Source: a bacterium (GTDB lineage: Bacteria > Lindowbacteria > 2-12-FULL-62-27). Taken from it: a stretch of DNA of 6,840 nt. The stretch's first letter is position 1, and every line of letters begins with the position of its first letter. This document shows positions 1-6,718 of this stretch, piece by piece. The stretch is taken from positions 1 through 6,840 of the forward strand of contig JACQOF010000092.1 in assembly GCA_016202645.1 (NCBI GenBank). The letters run 5' to 3'. The position numbers and the translations under genes are program-made. The notes under the pieces are model-generated. The model was given only the letters and a program-made list of their open reading frames with translations. It did not search any database and was not told the DNA's origin.

Positions 1-1
1 C

Positions 2-763
2 CCCAAAACCAGCGTCGAGGATGTGACGCGGATCATCCGGATGGACCAGGCGCAGACCGCCCGGCTACTCAAGATCGACAATTCCGCTTTTTATGGGTTC
101 CCCCGCCAGATCTCGACCGTGACGCAGGCCATTGTCATCCTGGGGTTCAACGCGGTGAAGAGCCTCGCGCTTTCGGCGTCGATCGTTCAGGTATTCGGGA
201 CGAAGGGCCGAGAGGGGTTTGATCTGGAGGCGTTCTGGGAGCATTCGATCTCGACGGGCGTCATCGCCAACATGGTCGGCCGCCGGATCAACTATCCGCT
301 TCCGGAGGAGTGCCTGATCGCCGGGATCCTGCACGGCATCGGCAAGCTGATCTTCGACCAGTATCTGCACAATCTGTTCATGGAGGCCGTGGCCAAGGCG
401 CGCAAGACCAAGAAGCTCCTCCAGCATACCGAGCGGGAAATTTTCGGCACGGACCACTGCCGGGTCGGAGCTATGCTGGCGGAGAAATGGAAGCTTCCCC
501 TGCAGCTCGTCGAAAGCATCAACTATTATCCCGTTCCCGGCCAGGCCAATTTTAATCCCACCCTTGTGTCCCTCGTGCACGTCGGCAATTACGTGGCGAG
601 AAAAAAACGCTGCGGCGATCCGGGAGACCAGGTCGTGCCGAAACTCTCGGAGGATGCGAAGAAAACTTTGAAATTGACGCAGGGGGACATCGACCACATC
701 ATCCGGGACTCGCAGGCCGATCTGGCCAAGGTGGCGGATCTCCTGGACAAACTGATCGATTAG
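2..763 (+). CDS. HDOD-domain protein, 5' end missing
   Basis: The frame is open to the left edge without a stop, and the codons before the first in-window GTG (23) already read as HDOD sequence (SVEDVTRIIRMDQAQTARLL), so the gene starts outside the window. About 253 residues are visible. The HDOD core is clear: an NSAFYGFPRQIST segment, then TQAIVILGFNAVKSLALS, then the HD-like helix AGILHGIGKL, and a later DHCRVGAMLAEKWKLP helix. HDOD proteins are relatives of HD phosphohydrolases that usually act in signalling or regulation (chemotaxis, biofilm, stress) rather than as proven enzymes. Here the canonical HD pair reads His-Gly (fragment residues 111-112), which argues against metal-dependent hydrolysis. 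The last 50 or so residues are charged and helical. A SPOR-domain gene follows after 17 bp on the same strand. The missing N-terminus could carry another domain such as a receiver. Family call firm, function unknown. Confidence 0.88.
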   Translation, partial: PKTSVEDVTRIIRMDQAQTARLLKIDNSAFYGFPRQISTVTQAIVILGFNAVKSLALSASIVQVFGTKGREGFDLEAFWEHSISTGVIANMVGRRINYPLPEECLIAGILHGIGKLIFDQYLHNLFMEAVAKARKTKKLLQHTEREIFGTDHCRVGAMLAEKWKLPLQLVESINYYPVPGQANFNPTLVSLVHVGNYVARKKRCGDPGDQVVPKLSEDAKKTLKLTQGDIDHIIRDSQADLAKVADLLDKLID

Positions 764-780
764 CCGGAACGTCCGAAGCC

Positions 781-1314
781 ATGTCCGTCTCCCATCTTTC
801 CGCGCACCGGCCCGCGCGCCCGGCGGTCTCGCCGCGCCGCGCCTTGTTGCCGGTTCTTTTTGGAATTTCCCTGATGGTTTCATTCGGGCTCGGATATCGC
901 ATGGGCGCGCAGGGCGTGAGTTCCCCGGTCAGGCCGTCCACCCAGACGATGCTGGGATCCCCGGACTCCGCGCGGAACGAGTCCCGGTCCGGCGAGGCAA
1001 TGCCGCCGCGATCGATTTCGGACCGCCCCGGCAGCCGGCCGGTCTGGGCCGGAGCGGACGGTTCCGGGCCGTCCTACCGGCTGTTTTTTACTTCCTTTAA
1101 AAAATTGGCGGACGCTGAAAAGGAAAAGTTCCGGCTGGAAACGCAGGGGTTGGCCGGCGTTGAGGTGATCGAGCGGCCGATGCCGTCTGAATCGTCTGTC
1201 TGGTATCGGCTCAGCTATGGGCGGTTTCCGAACCGCCAGGAGGCGGTCGAAGCCGGCCGCCGGCTCATTGCGCGCGGCCTGATCCAGGATTTCTGGCCGA
1301 CCGAAATTCAATAG
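781..1314 (+). CDS. Membrane-anchored SPOR-domain protein
   Basis: A 177-residue protein with a short basic N-terminus, one hydrophobic segment at about residues 21-39 (ALLPVLFGISLMVSFGLGY), a Pro/Ser/Arg-rich linker to about 97, and a C-terminal SPOR-like domain at about 99-175. The domain shows the two-repeat pattern: YRLFFTSF, then a helix (ADAEKEKFRLETQGL), then WYRLSYGRFPNRQEAVEAG and a second helix. SPOR domains bind septal, denuded peptidoglycan; single-pass type II proteins like this usually act in cell division or envelope remodelling. The topology would place the SPOR domain in the periplasm. There is no strong ribosome site before ATG 781, but the next in-frame ATG (873) would cut the membrane helix in half, so 781 is preferred. 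The gene sits 17 bp after the HDOD gene and 24 bp before the kinase gene, and may be co-transcribed with both. The domain is divergent, so the family call is good but the role is inferred. Confidence 0.82.
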   Translation: MSVSHLSAHRPARPAVSPRRALLPVLFGISLMVSFGLGYRMGAQGVSSPVRPSTQTMLGSPDSARNESRSGEAMPPRSISDRPGSRPVWAGADGSGPSYRLFFTSFKKLADAEKEKFRLETQGLAGVEVIERPMPSESSVWYRLSYGRFPNRQEAVEAGRRLIARGLIQDFWPTEIQ

Positions 1315-1324
1315 CGATGCGAAG

Positions 1325-1331
1325 AAGGAGG
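1325..1331 (+). promoter_or_regulatory. Strong Shine-Dalgarno for the PfkB kinase gene
   Basis: AAGGAGG lies 7 bases before the ATG at 1339, close to a perfect anti-16S match at optimal spacing. It fixes the start of the kinase gene. It is the only strong ribosome site in the kinase-hom-thrC unit, since neither hom nor thrC has a comparable one. Confidence 0.85.
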
Positions 1332-1338
1332 CATTAAC

Positions 1339-2277
1339 ATGTCAGCTCGCCCCGGCTTGGTGGTGGTTGGATCTGTCGCGCTGGACAGCGTCGAAACGTC
1401 CTATGGACGGCGCCGGATGGAGCTCGGCGGCGCCGCCGTTTATTTTTCCCTGGCGTCCCGGCATTTCGCGGCGCCGCGCCTGATCGGCGTCGTCGGCTCG
1501 GATTTCCCTTCGAAACACATAAATATGCTGCGCCGACAGCGCGTGGATCTTGAGGGCCTCCAGAGCCTGCCGGGAAAATCCTTCCACTGGGCGGGCCGGT
1601 ACAGCCCGGACGGCAACACGGCGCATACGCTTGAAACACGTCTCGGCGTTTTCGCGGAGTTTCGGCCGGAAGTCCCCGCCGCGTACCGCCGGGTTCCGGC
1701 GCTGTTTCTGGCCAACATCGATCCGGACCTGCAGCTCCGGGTTTTAAATCAGATGCCGCGGGCGCTGGTGGGCGGCGACACGATGAATTTCTGGATCGAG
1801 AGCAAGCGGTCCGTCCTGGACCGCGTTCTCCGGCGGCTCGACCTTCTGTTCGTCAACGAGCACGAGGCGCGCCAGCTCACGGGAGAACATTCGCTCATGG
1901 CCGCTTCCCGCGGACTTCTCAAACTTGGCCCTAAGGTGGCCGTCGTCAAGAAAGGCGAGCACGGATCGATGATTCGCGCGTCGAACGGCCGCGCGGACGA
2001 CATTCTTTTTTGTCCGCCCTATCCCGTAACGGACGTGCGGGACCCGACCGGCGCCGGCGACAGTTTCGCGGGCGCGTTTATGGGATATCTCGCCGCGCGG
2101 ATCAGGCGGCCGGGCCGTCTCAGCCCGGAGTCCCTGTCGAGGGCCTGCGCCTACGGCAGTGTGGTCGCTTCCTTCACGGTGCAATCCTTCGGCGTCAAGG
2201 GCCTGCTCTCGATGCGGTCGTCCGACATTCAGCTACGCCTCGCCGGTTTGAAACGCCTCGTCCGCCTGTCGTCATGA
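1339..2277 (+). CDS. PfkB (ribokinase)-family kinase, substrate unknown
   Basis: A 312-residue cytosolic kinase, the usual length for the PfkB/ribokinase family. The N-terminal strand VVVGSVALDSVE carries Asp16 where family members contact substrate, followed by the Gly-Gly motif at 30-31 (ELGGAAVYFSLA). VNEHEARQLTG at 172-182 matches the family's N-E-x-E segment. The C-terminal signature DPTGAGDSFAG begins at residue 235; it holds the anion-hole glycines and Asp241, the expected catalytic base. The enzyme should therefore transfer the ATP phosphate to a hydroxyl, commonly on a sugar or nucleoside. The substrate cannot be read from sequence. The gene is translationally coupled to hom (ATGA overlap at 2274-2277), which in turn overlaps thrC, while no thrB is visible. 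A role as homoserine kinase is possible but unproven; a sugar or nucleoside kinase is the conservative alternative. Fold and activity class are confident. Confidence 0.92.
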   Translation: MSARPGLVVVGSVALDSVETSYGRRRMELGGAAVYFSLASRHFAAPRLIGVVGSDFPSKHINMLRRQRVDLEGLQSLPGKSFHWAGRYSPDGNTAHTLETRLGVFAEFRPEVPAAYRRVPALFLANIDPDLQLRVLNQMPRALVGGDTMNFWIESKRSVLDRVLRRLDLLFVNEHEARQLTGEHSLMAASRGLLKLGPKVAVVKKGEHGSMIRASNGRADDILFCPPYPVTDVRDPTGAGDSFAGAFMGYLAARIRRPGRLSPESLSRACAYGSVVASFTVQSFGVKGLLSMRSSDIQLRLAGLKRLVRLSS

Positions 2278-3563
2278 AAATCGCGCTCGTGGGTCTCGGC
2301 ACCGTCGGCCGGGAAGTCGCGCGGCTGGCCCTGGAGGAGCGGGAGATGATCCGCCGCCGGAGCGGCGCCGACTTGGAACTTGTGGTGATCGTCGACAAAG
2401 ACCTGACGCCCCGCGCGGACTTGTCGATTCCCCGGCAGGTGAAGTTCACGGACGACTTGAGCGCGGCGATGTCGGACGCTTCCATCGCGGCGGTCGTCGA
2501 GCTGATCGGAGGCACCGGCGCCGCCCGGGACGTTCAGCTGGAGGCGCTGAGGAAAAAGAAACACGTGGTGACCGCGAACAAAGCGCTCCTCGCGGAGCGC
2601 GGCGCGGAGCTTCTCAAGGAGGCGGCCCAAAACGGCGTTCAGCTCCGGTTTGAAGGCAGTGTATGCGGCGGCATACCGATCATCAAATCTCTCGCGGAAT
2701 CTCTCGCGGGAAACCGGATCGAGGAATTGTACGGCATCATCAACGGCACCGCCAATTACATTCTGACGCAGATGGTCCGGCAGGGCCTGACCTTCGAGCA
2801 GGCGCTCAAGGAAGCGAAGCGGCTGGGCTTTGCGGAGGCCGACCCGACGTTTGACGTCGAGGGAACGGACACTGCCCACAAGCTGACTCTCTTGTGCCGT
2901 CTCGCCTTCGGGGTCGACCTTCCGTTTGACCGGTTGAGCTACGAAGGCATTTCGAAATTGTCTCCTCTCGATTTAAGGTACGCAGCCGATCTCGGCTACA
3001 CGATCAAACTCCTGGCGGTTGCCAAACGCCGTCCGGAAGGCCTTGAGGCGCGCGCCCATCCCGCGCTGATTCCGTCTTCGCATCCGCTCGCGGCGGTTTC
3101 CAACGAATTCAACGCAGTCACGGTGGTGGGCGACCGCGTCGGGGAAATGATGTTTTACGGCCGCGGCGCCGGCGGACGCGCGACGGCCTCGGCGGTCCTG
3201 TCGGACCTGATCGATATCGCGCTGGGCCGTCCGTCCGGGGGCCTGACCGCCTACGACAGCGGCCTCCGGATCATTCCGAAGGACGCGTCCGTGAGCAAGT
3301 GGTATCTGCGCTTCAAAGTCCTGGATCGGCCCGGCGTCCTCGGCCAGCTCGCCACCGTGCTCGGGAGCCATCACATCAGCATCGAAGCGTGCCTTCAAAA
3401 GGGCGGCCCCGTTGACGGCGCGGTGCCGGTGGTCATGCAGACCTTCGAAGCGAAGGAGTCAGACCTGCGCCGCGCGATCGAGGGGATATCCCGGATGGAT
3501 TTTATTCGCGAGCCCACGCAGACGATCCGGGTGGAGACCCTGAGGTCCGACGGGACCGCATGA
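2274..3563 (+). CDS. hom: Homoserine dehydrogenase with C-terminal ACT domain
   Basis: A 429-residue monofunctional enzyme that reduces aspartate semialdehyde to homoserine with NAD(P)H, the third step from aspartate to threonine and methionine. The Rossmann motif GLGTVG is at residues 7-12, and TANK at 100-103 supplies the conserved lysine. The family signature at 187-203 (AEADPTFDVEGTDTAHK) contains Glu188, Asp194, Asp199 and Lys203, spaced exactly like Glu208, Asp214, Asp219 and Lys223 of the yeast enzyme. An ACT domain starts near Trp343 (YLRFKVLDRPGVLGQLATVL); such domains commonly mediate threonine feedback. No aspartokinase domain is fused. The frame stays open back to 2010, but the extra 88 residues look unlike the family and would overlap the kinase gene, whereas ATG 2274 puts the Rossmann strand at the N-terminus. 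It overlaps the kinase stop by 4 bp and has no clear Shine-Dalgarno, which suggests translational coupling. Confidence 0.97.
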   Translation: MKIALVGLGTVGREVARLALEEREMIRRRSGADLELVVIVDKDLTPRADLSIPRQVKFTDDLSAAMSDASIAAVVELIGGTGAARDVQLEALRKKKHVVTANKALLAERGAELLKEAAQNGVQLRFEGSVCGGIPIIKSLAESLAGNRIEELYGIINGTANYILTQMVRQGLTFEQALKEAKRLGFAEADPTFDVEGTDTAHKLTLLCRLAFGVDLPFDRLSYEGISKLSPLDLRYAADLGYTIKLLAVAKRRPEGLEARAHPALIPSSHPLAAVSNEFNAVTVVGDRVGEMMFYGRGAGGRATASAVLSDLIDIALGRPSGGLTAYDSGLRIIPKDASVSKWYLRFKVLDRPGVLGQLATVLGSHHISIEACLQKGGPVDGAVPVVMQTFEAKESDLRRAIEGISRMDFIREPTQTIRVETLRSDGTA

Positions 3564-4627
3564 GTTCAACCGAGGGAGTGATCGCCCGGTACCGCTCGTA
3601 TCTGCCGGTGACGGCGTCAACGCCCGTGGTGACGCTTCGGGAGGGCGACACGCCCCTCCTCAGGCTTCGGAACATCGAAAAACATCTGGCCTGCGAAGCC
3701 GAACTCTACGCGAAATTCGAGGGGCTGAATCCGACCGCCTCCTTCAAGGACCGCGGTATGACCGTGGCGGTGTCAAAGGCCCTGGAGGAGGGCGCGAGCG
3801 CCGTGGTCTGCGCGTCGACGGGGAATACATCCGCTTCGGCGGCGGCCTACGCCGCGCGCGCGAATCTGAAATGCGTGGTCATTCTTCCGGAAGGCGCCAT
3901 CGCCCTCGGGAAATTGGCGCAGGCGCTTTTGCACGGGGCCAAAGTTCTGCCGGTGGCGGCCAGTTTCGACGGCGCGCTGGAGATCGTGCGAAAAATCAGT
4001 TCCACCTACAAAATCACGCTGGTCAATTCCATCAATCCGTACCGCATCGCCGGCCAGAAAACCGCCGCGTTTGAAGTCTGCGACCTTATGGGCGACGCGC
4101 CCGACTACCACATTCTGCCCGTGGGCAACGCCGGAAACATCACCGCGTACTGGATGGGCTATCAGGAATATTTCGACGCCGGAAAATGCGCGCGAAAACC
4201 CAGGATGTTCGGGTTTCAGGCCGAAGGCGCCGCGCCGATCGTGCTGGGCCGGCCGGTGGAGAAACCGGAGACCGTGGCCAGCGCCATCCGGATCGGGAAC
4301 CCCGCGAGCTGGGAATCCGCGATCCGCGCGCGGGACGAATCGGGCGGAGAAATCCGCGCCGTGTCGGACGCGGCCATTCTAGAAGCCTACCGGATGCTGG
4401 CGCGGATGGAGGGCATTTTCGCCGAGCCCGCAAGCGCCGCGGCTTTGGCGGGCGCGATCCAGATGCACGCGGAGCGCCTCCTCTCCCGCGGCCACCGCGC
4501 GGTCCTCACCCTGACGGGCCACGGCCTGAAAGACCCCGGCACGGCGCTCAAGATCGTCCCGGAACAAAAAGCGGTCAAACCGGACGTCGAATCCATCGCG
4601 GATATGCTGGGCTTGAAAAGACTCTGA
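3560..4627 (+). CDS. thrC: Threonine synthase
   Basis: A 355-residue PLP enzyme that converts O-phosphohomoserine to threonine and phosphate, the last step of threonine synthesis. The PLP lysine is Lys63 in ASFKDRGM; the substrate and cofactor loop STGNTSAS is at 86-93; the phosphate-binding loop GNAGN is at 189-193; the late TLTGHGLKDP motif is near 317-326. Length and motifs match the short threonine synthases (Thermus/Mycobacterium type) rather than the longer E. coli type. The protein is cytosolic. ATG 3560 overlaps the hom stop in an ATGA, so the two are probably coupled; there is no strong ribosome site nearby. The enzyme needs O-phosphohomoserine, so a homoserine kinase must exist somewhere in the genome. 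The gene ends only 5 bp from the stop of the convergent gene. A threonine dehydratase is a distant relative, but the motif set and the hom neighbour favour ThrC. Confidence 0.96.
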   Translation: MSSTEGVIARYRSYLPVTASTPVVTLREGDTPLLRLRNIEKHLACEAELYAKFEGLNPTASFKDRGMTVAVSKALEEGASAVVCASTGNTSASAAAYAARANLKCVVILPEGAIALGKLAQALLHGAKVLPVAASFDGALEIVRKISSTYKITLVNSINPYRIAGQKTAAFEVCDLMGDAPDYHILPVGNAGNITAYWMGYQEYFDAGKCARKPRMFGFQAEGAAPIVLGRPVEKPETVASAIRIGNPASWESAIRARDESGGEIRAVSDAAILEAYRMLARMEGIFAEPASAAALAGAIQMHAERLLSRGHRAVLTLTGHGLKDPGTALKIVPEQKAVKPDVESIADMLGLKRL

Positions 4628-4632
4628 CCTTC

Positions 4633-5961
4633 CTACCTCAGGGATGATTCCCAGTTCTGCTGCAGAATTTCCGGGGTCATGAAGAGCGCTTCCCGAACGG
4701 CGTCTTCCTCCGACGCGCCGCTCTTGAAGGTCTGCAGGAGCCGCCGGACGCCGAAGACGCCGAACCGCTGATTCAGAAATTTCACGAGGGAATAAGCCTG
4801 GTCGTAGGCCAGCGTGACTCGCGTGTTGTTTTTGAAGTTTCGCAGGGTGTCCGACAGTTCCACGATCGGAATCAGCGGTTCCGATTTGCGGATTGATTCT
4901 TCCAATCTCCCCAGCGGCCGGTCCGGCCCGGTTGAAAGGAATTCGGCCAGACCCTCGTTCAGCCACAGGGGCGTCCCGGGGCCGCCCGCGTCGAAGATGA
5001 ACGCGTGCGCGACTTCGTGGGAAACCGTCCTGGACAGAGCCTCCCAATCCGCATGTTCCGGAACCGGCAGACGCACCTTGCCGTCGTAAATCGCCGCGAC
5101 ATTCGAGGTCAGGTCGTGGGTTCCGGCGAAGTCGTCTTTCGGAGAATAGAACACCGCCGGGATCTCGCGTTTGGGCGCATCGCCCAGAAACATCCTGTGT
5201 TCCTGATAAGCCCGGTCGAGCGCCCACGCGCCGCTCGATACGTCCTGCGTCGGGATATCCGGAGAATAGCGGATCCTGAAGAACATTCCCTTGTGCTCAA
5301 AAAAATTCTTCTCGCTGCCCAGTTCCCGCCGGATCTTGCCGGCAAAACTTTCCAGATCCGGGCGGTCCCCCAACTGTTGCGCTTTTTCCACCGCCTCCAG
5401 CGCCTCAGCCAGCCGGCCGTCGTCGTACAAACTCTGCGCAAGCCACAGATGGGCCTCGGTCGATTTCGGCCCGACCAAAATGGCGTCCCGAAACACCTGC
5501 TGGGCCAGTTCCAGGCGGCCTTCCTTTAATTCCATCCGGCCTTTCATCACGAGCGCCTCCGAAAGGTTCCGGCTGAGCATGTCGCTGGGCATGAGCCGGA
5601 GGGCCTGGGAGAGCAGAGCGATTGCCTGGTCGGGTTTGGTGTCGGACATGTTTTTCACGGCGAGGTTGTTCATCGCGATGGACAGGTTCTGGATAAAGGC
5701 GGGGTCCGGCTTCAGTTCGGCGGCCCGCCTGAGAAGATCGATCGCCTCGATGAATTCCCCGGCGTTCATCGCGGCCACGCCCTCGTTGTTAAGCCGGAGC
5801 GCCTCCCCGGGATCCTCGGACTCGTCGGTGTCGGATTGATCCTCGGAAAAGGCGGGGAGAGCCGGGACCATTCCAGCATAGAGCAGGAACCCCAGGGTCA
5901 ATGAACAATGAACAATGAGCAATGAGCAACGAACAACGGATTCCGGGTCAGGACGGCGCAT
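4633..5961 (-). CDS. Secreted TPR protein with HExxH peptidase-MA-like domain
   Basis: From ATG 5961 this reads 442 residues. Residues 1-37 look like a signal peptide: Arg-Arg start, a hydrophobic stretch at 12-31, and a plausible cut near ALPA/FS. An acidic linker (about 38-52) leads to roughly four TPR-type helical repeats at 54-205, for example NNEGVAAMNAGEFIEAIDLL and AHLWLAQSLYDDGRLAEALE. The C-terminal half resembles the peptidase MA family: HEVAH at 315-319 gives two zinc histidines and Glu316, and the following WLNEGLAE offers Glu336 (or Glu340) as third ligand, as in gluzincins. It is thus probably a periplasmic or outer-membrane-associated metallopeptidase-like protein with a protein-binding TPR arm; substrate unknown. 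The N-terminus overlaps the tatC end by 14 bp and contains heptamer repeats, so the exact start is uncertain (TTG codons at residues 14 and 21 are alternatives). It has no good twin-arginine motif despite its tat neighbours. Confidence 0.85.
   Translation of the reverse strand: MRRPDPESVVRCSLLIVHCSLTLGFLLYAGMVPALPAFSEDQSDTDESEDPGEALRLNNEGVAAMNAGEFIEAIDLLRRAAELKPDPAFIQNLSIAMNNLAVKNMSDTKPDQAIALLSQALRLMPSDMLSRNLSEALVMKGRMELKEGRLELAQQVFRDAILVGPKSTEAHLWLAQSLYDDGRLAEALEAVEKAQQLGDRPDLESFAGKIRRELGSEKNFFEHKGMFFRIRYSPDIPTQDVSSGAWALDRAYQEHRMFLGDAPKREIPAVFYSPKDDFAGTHDLTSNVAAIYDGKVRLPVPEHADWEALSRTVSHEVAHAFIFDAGGPGTPLWLNEGLAEFLSTGPDRPLGRLEESIRKSEPLIPIVELSDTLRNFKNNTRVTLAYDQAYSLVKFLNQRFGVFGVRRLLQTFKSGASEEDAVREALFMTPEILQQNWESSLR
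5900..5934. repeat. Five tandem 7-bp repeats (AATGAAC-type)
   Basis: Read on the + strand, five head-to-tail heptamers are present: AATGAAC twice, AATGAGC twice, then AACGAAC, followed by a decayed partial copy (AACGG) to about 5939. The array is AT-rich against a GC-rich background. It lies just beyond the tatC stop and within the first codons of the TPR/peptidase gene, where its minus strand encodes about residues 10-21. It resembles the short heptanucleotide tandem repeats described in intergenic DNA of some bacteria, such as the STRR repeats of cyanobacteria. I make no claim of sequence identity with those. Confidence 0.9.
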
Positions 5962-6706
5962 GGAACAGAGGACTCTGGACGTAAAAGAGTTTGGCCAGGA
6001 GAATCGAGAGCGCGTAAAGAGCCATGAGGGGCCCGGCCAGGAGGAGCATCGTCAGGGGATCGCTGGAGGGCGTGAGGACCGCGGCGAGGATGAAGAGGGT
6101 CACGACGGCGTGTCTCCAGTAATGAATCAAAAACGGCGCGGAGACGATCCCGAACCGCGCCAGAACGACCGTCAAAACCGGCAGTTCCGCCATCACACCG
6201 GCCGCGAAGAGCATGGTGAGGCTGAAGCTCAGGAAATCCTGCATGCGCCACTCGGCGGCCCAGCCGAAGGTCTGGTTGAGCTGGAGAAAGTATTTCAGGG
6301 CCTGGGGGAGAATGACTTGATGGCAGAAGGCCACGCCGGAAAAAAAGAAGGCCGTGCCGAAAAAAATCAGGGGGGCGACTGCCCGGCGTTCCGGGCGCGT
6401 CAAGCCCGGAGAGACGAACTTCCAGATTTCAAAAAAAACGTACGGCAGCGCGAGCGCCATTCCCGCTACGCCGGCGATGGTGATGACCGTCGTGAAGGAT
6501 TCCGCGACGGAAATGGTCCGGAGGAATTGGGGAGCATCAGCCATGCCGACGCCGGCTTCCCTGAAGGGCCATTCGAGAAGTTTGACGATGCGGCGGACAA
6601 AGAGGAGGGCCAGAACAAATCCGGCGGCGACGGCTGCGAGGCACCTGACGAGGCTCCACCGGAGTTCTTCAAGGTGATCCAGAAACGGCATGCGCTTGTC
6701 GTCCAT
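5948..6706 (-). CDS. tatC: Sec-independent protein translocase TatC
   Basis: A 252-residue polytopic inner-membrane protein, the twin-arginine signal receptor and core of the Tat translocase. Six hydrophobic segments are visible at about 17-38, 72-94, 109-132, 158-182, 196-211 and 217-240. The N-terminal motif FLDHLEELR gives Glu14 and Arg16, matching E. coli Glu15 and Arg17. FEIWKFVSPGLTRPERR gives Phe97 and Glu106, spaced like E. coli Phe94 and Glu103 of the signal-binding site. Glu174 in the fourth helix matches Glu170. The LTPSSDPLTMLLL segment before helix 6 is typical of the family. ATG 6706 lies 12 bp after the tatA-like stop; the second ATG (residue 6) would leave only PFLDHLEEL in front of helix 1 and is a less likely start. 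No clear Shine-Dalgarno is seen. The gene probably forms an operon with the tatA-like gene upstream and the TPR/peptidase gene downstream. Confidence 0.97.
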   Translation of the reverse strand: MDDKRMPFLDHLEELRWSLVRCLAAVAAGFVLALLFVRRIVKLLEWPFREAGVGMADAPQFLRTISVAESFTTVITIAGVAGMALALPYVFFEIWKFVSPGLTRPERRAVAPLIFFGTAFFFSGVAFCHQVILPQALKYFLQLNQTFGWAAEWRMQDFLSFSLTMLFAAGVMAELPVLTVVLARFGIVSAPFLIHYWRHAVVTLFILAAVLTPSSDPLTMLLLAGPLMALYALSILLAKLFYVQSPLFHAPS

Positions 6707-6718
6707 GGACGACGGACG

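Noticed and set aside
764-780. Promoter or terminator between the HDOD and SPOR genes
   Set aside because: The 17-bp gap holds no -10/-35 pair or hairpin that I can support; the same is true of the 24-bp gap at 1315-1338 apart from the ribosome site.
65-883. Long minus-strand open frame opposite the HDOD gene
   Set aside because: It mirrors a clear HDOD coding sequence and its translation is Arg/Asp-rich with no recognisable domain; long antisense frames are common in GC-rich DNA.
2010-2273. Possible 88-residue N-terminal extension of homoserine dehydrogenase
   Set aside because: It overlaps the conserved C-terminal part of the kinase (including DPTGAGD) in another frame, is Arg/Gly-rich with no family similarity, and ATG 2274 starts exactly at the Rossmann strand with a typical ATGA overlap.
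4379-5227. Minus-strand open frame spanning the thrC 3' end and the TPR/peptidase gene
   Set aside because: It crosses two well-supported genes in a different frame and reads as low-complexity Arg/Gly/Ala sequence without motifs.
5900-5939. CRISPR or regulatory iteron array
   Set aside because: Units are 7 bp, directly abutting with no spacers, and lie in a coding start region with no replication or Cas genes nearby.
5944-5961. Twin-arginine signal in the TPR/peptidase protein (MRRPDPE)
   Set aside because: Only the Arg-Arg pair is present; the residues after it (Pro-Asp-Pro) do not fit the Tat consensus (S/T-R-R-x-F-L-K).
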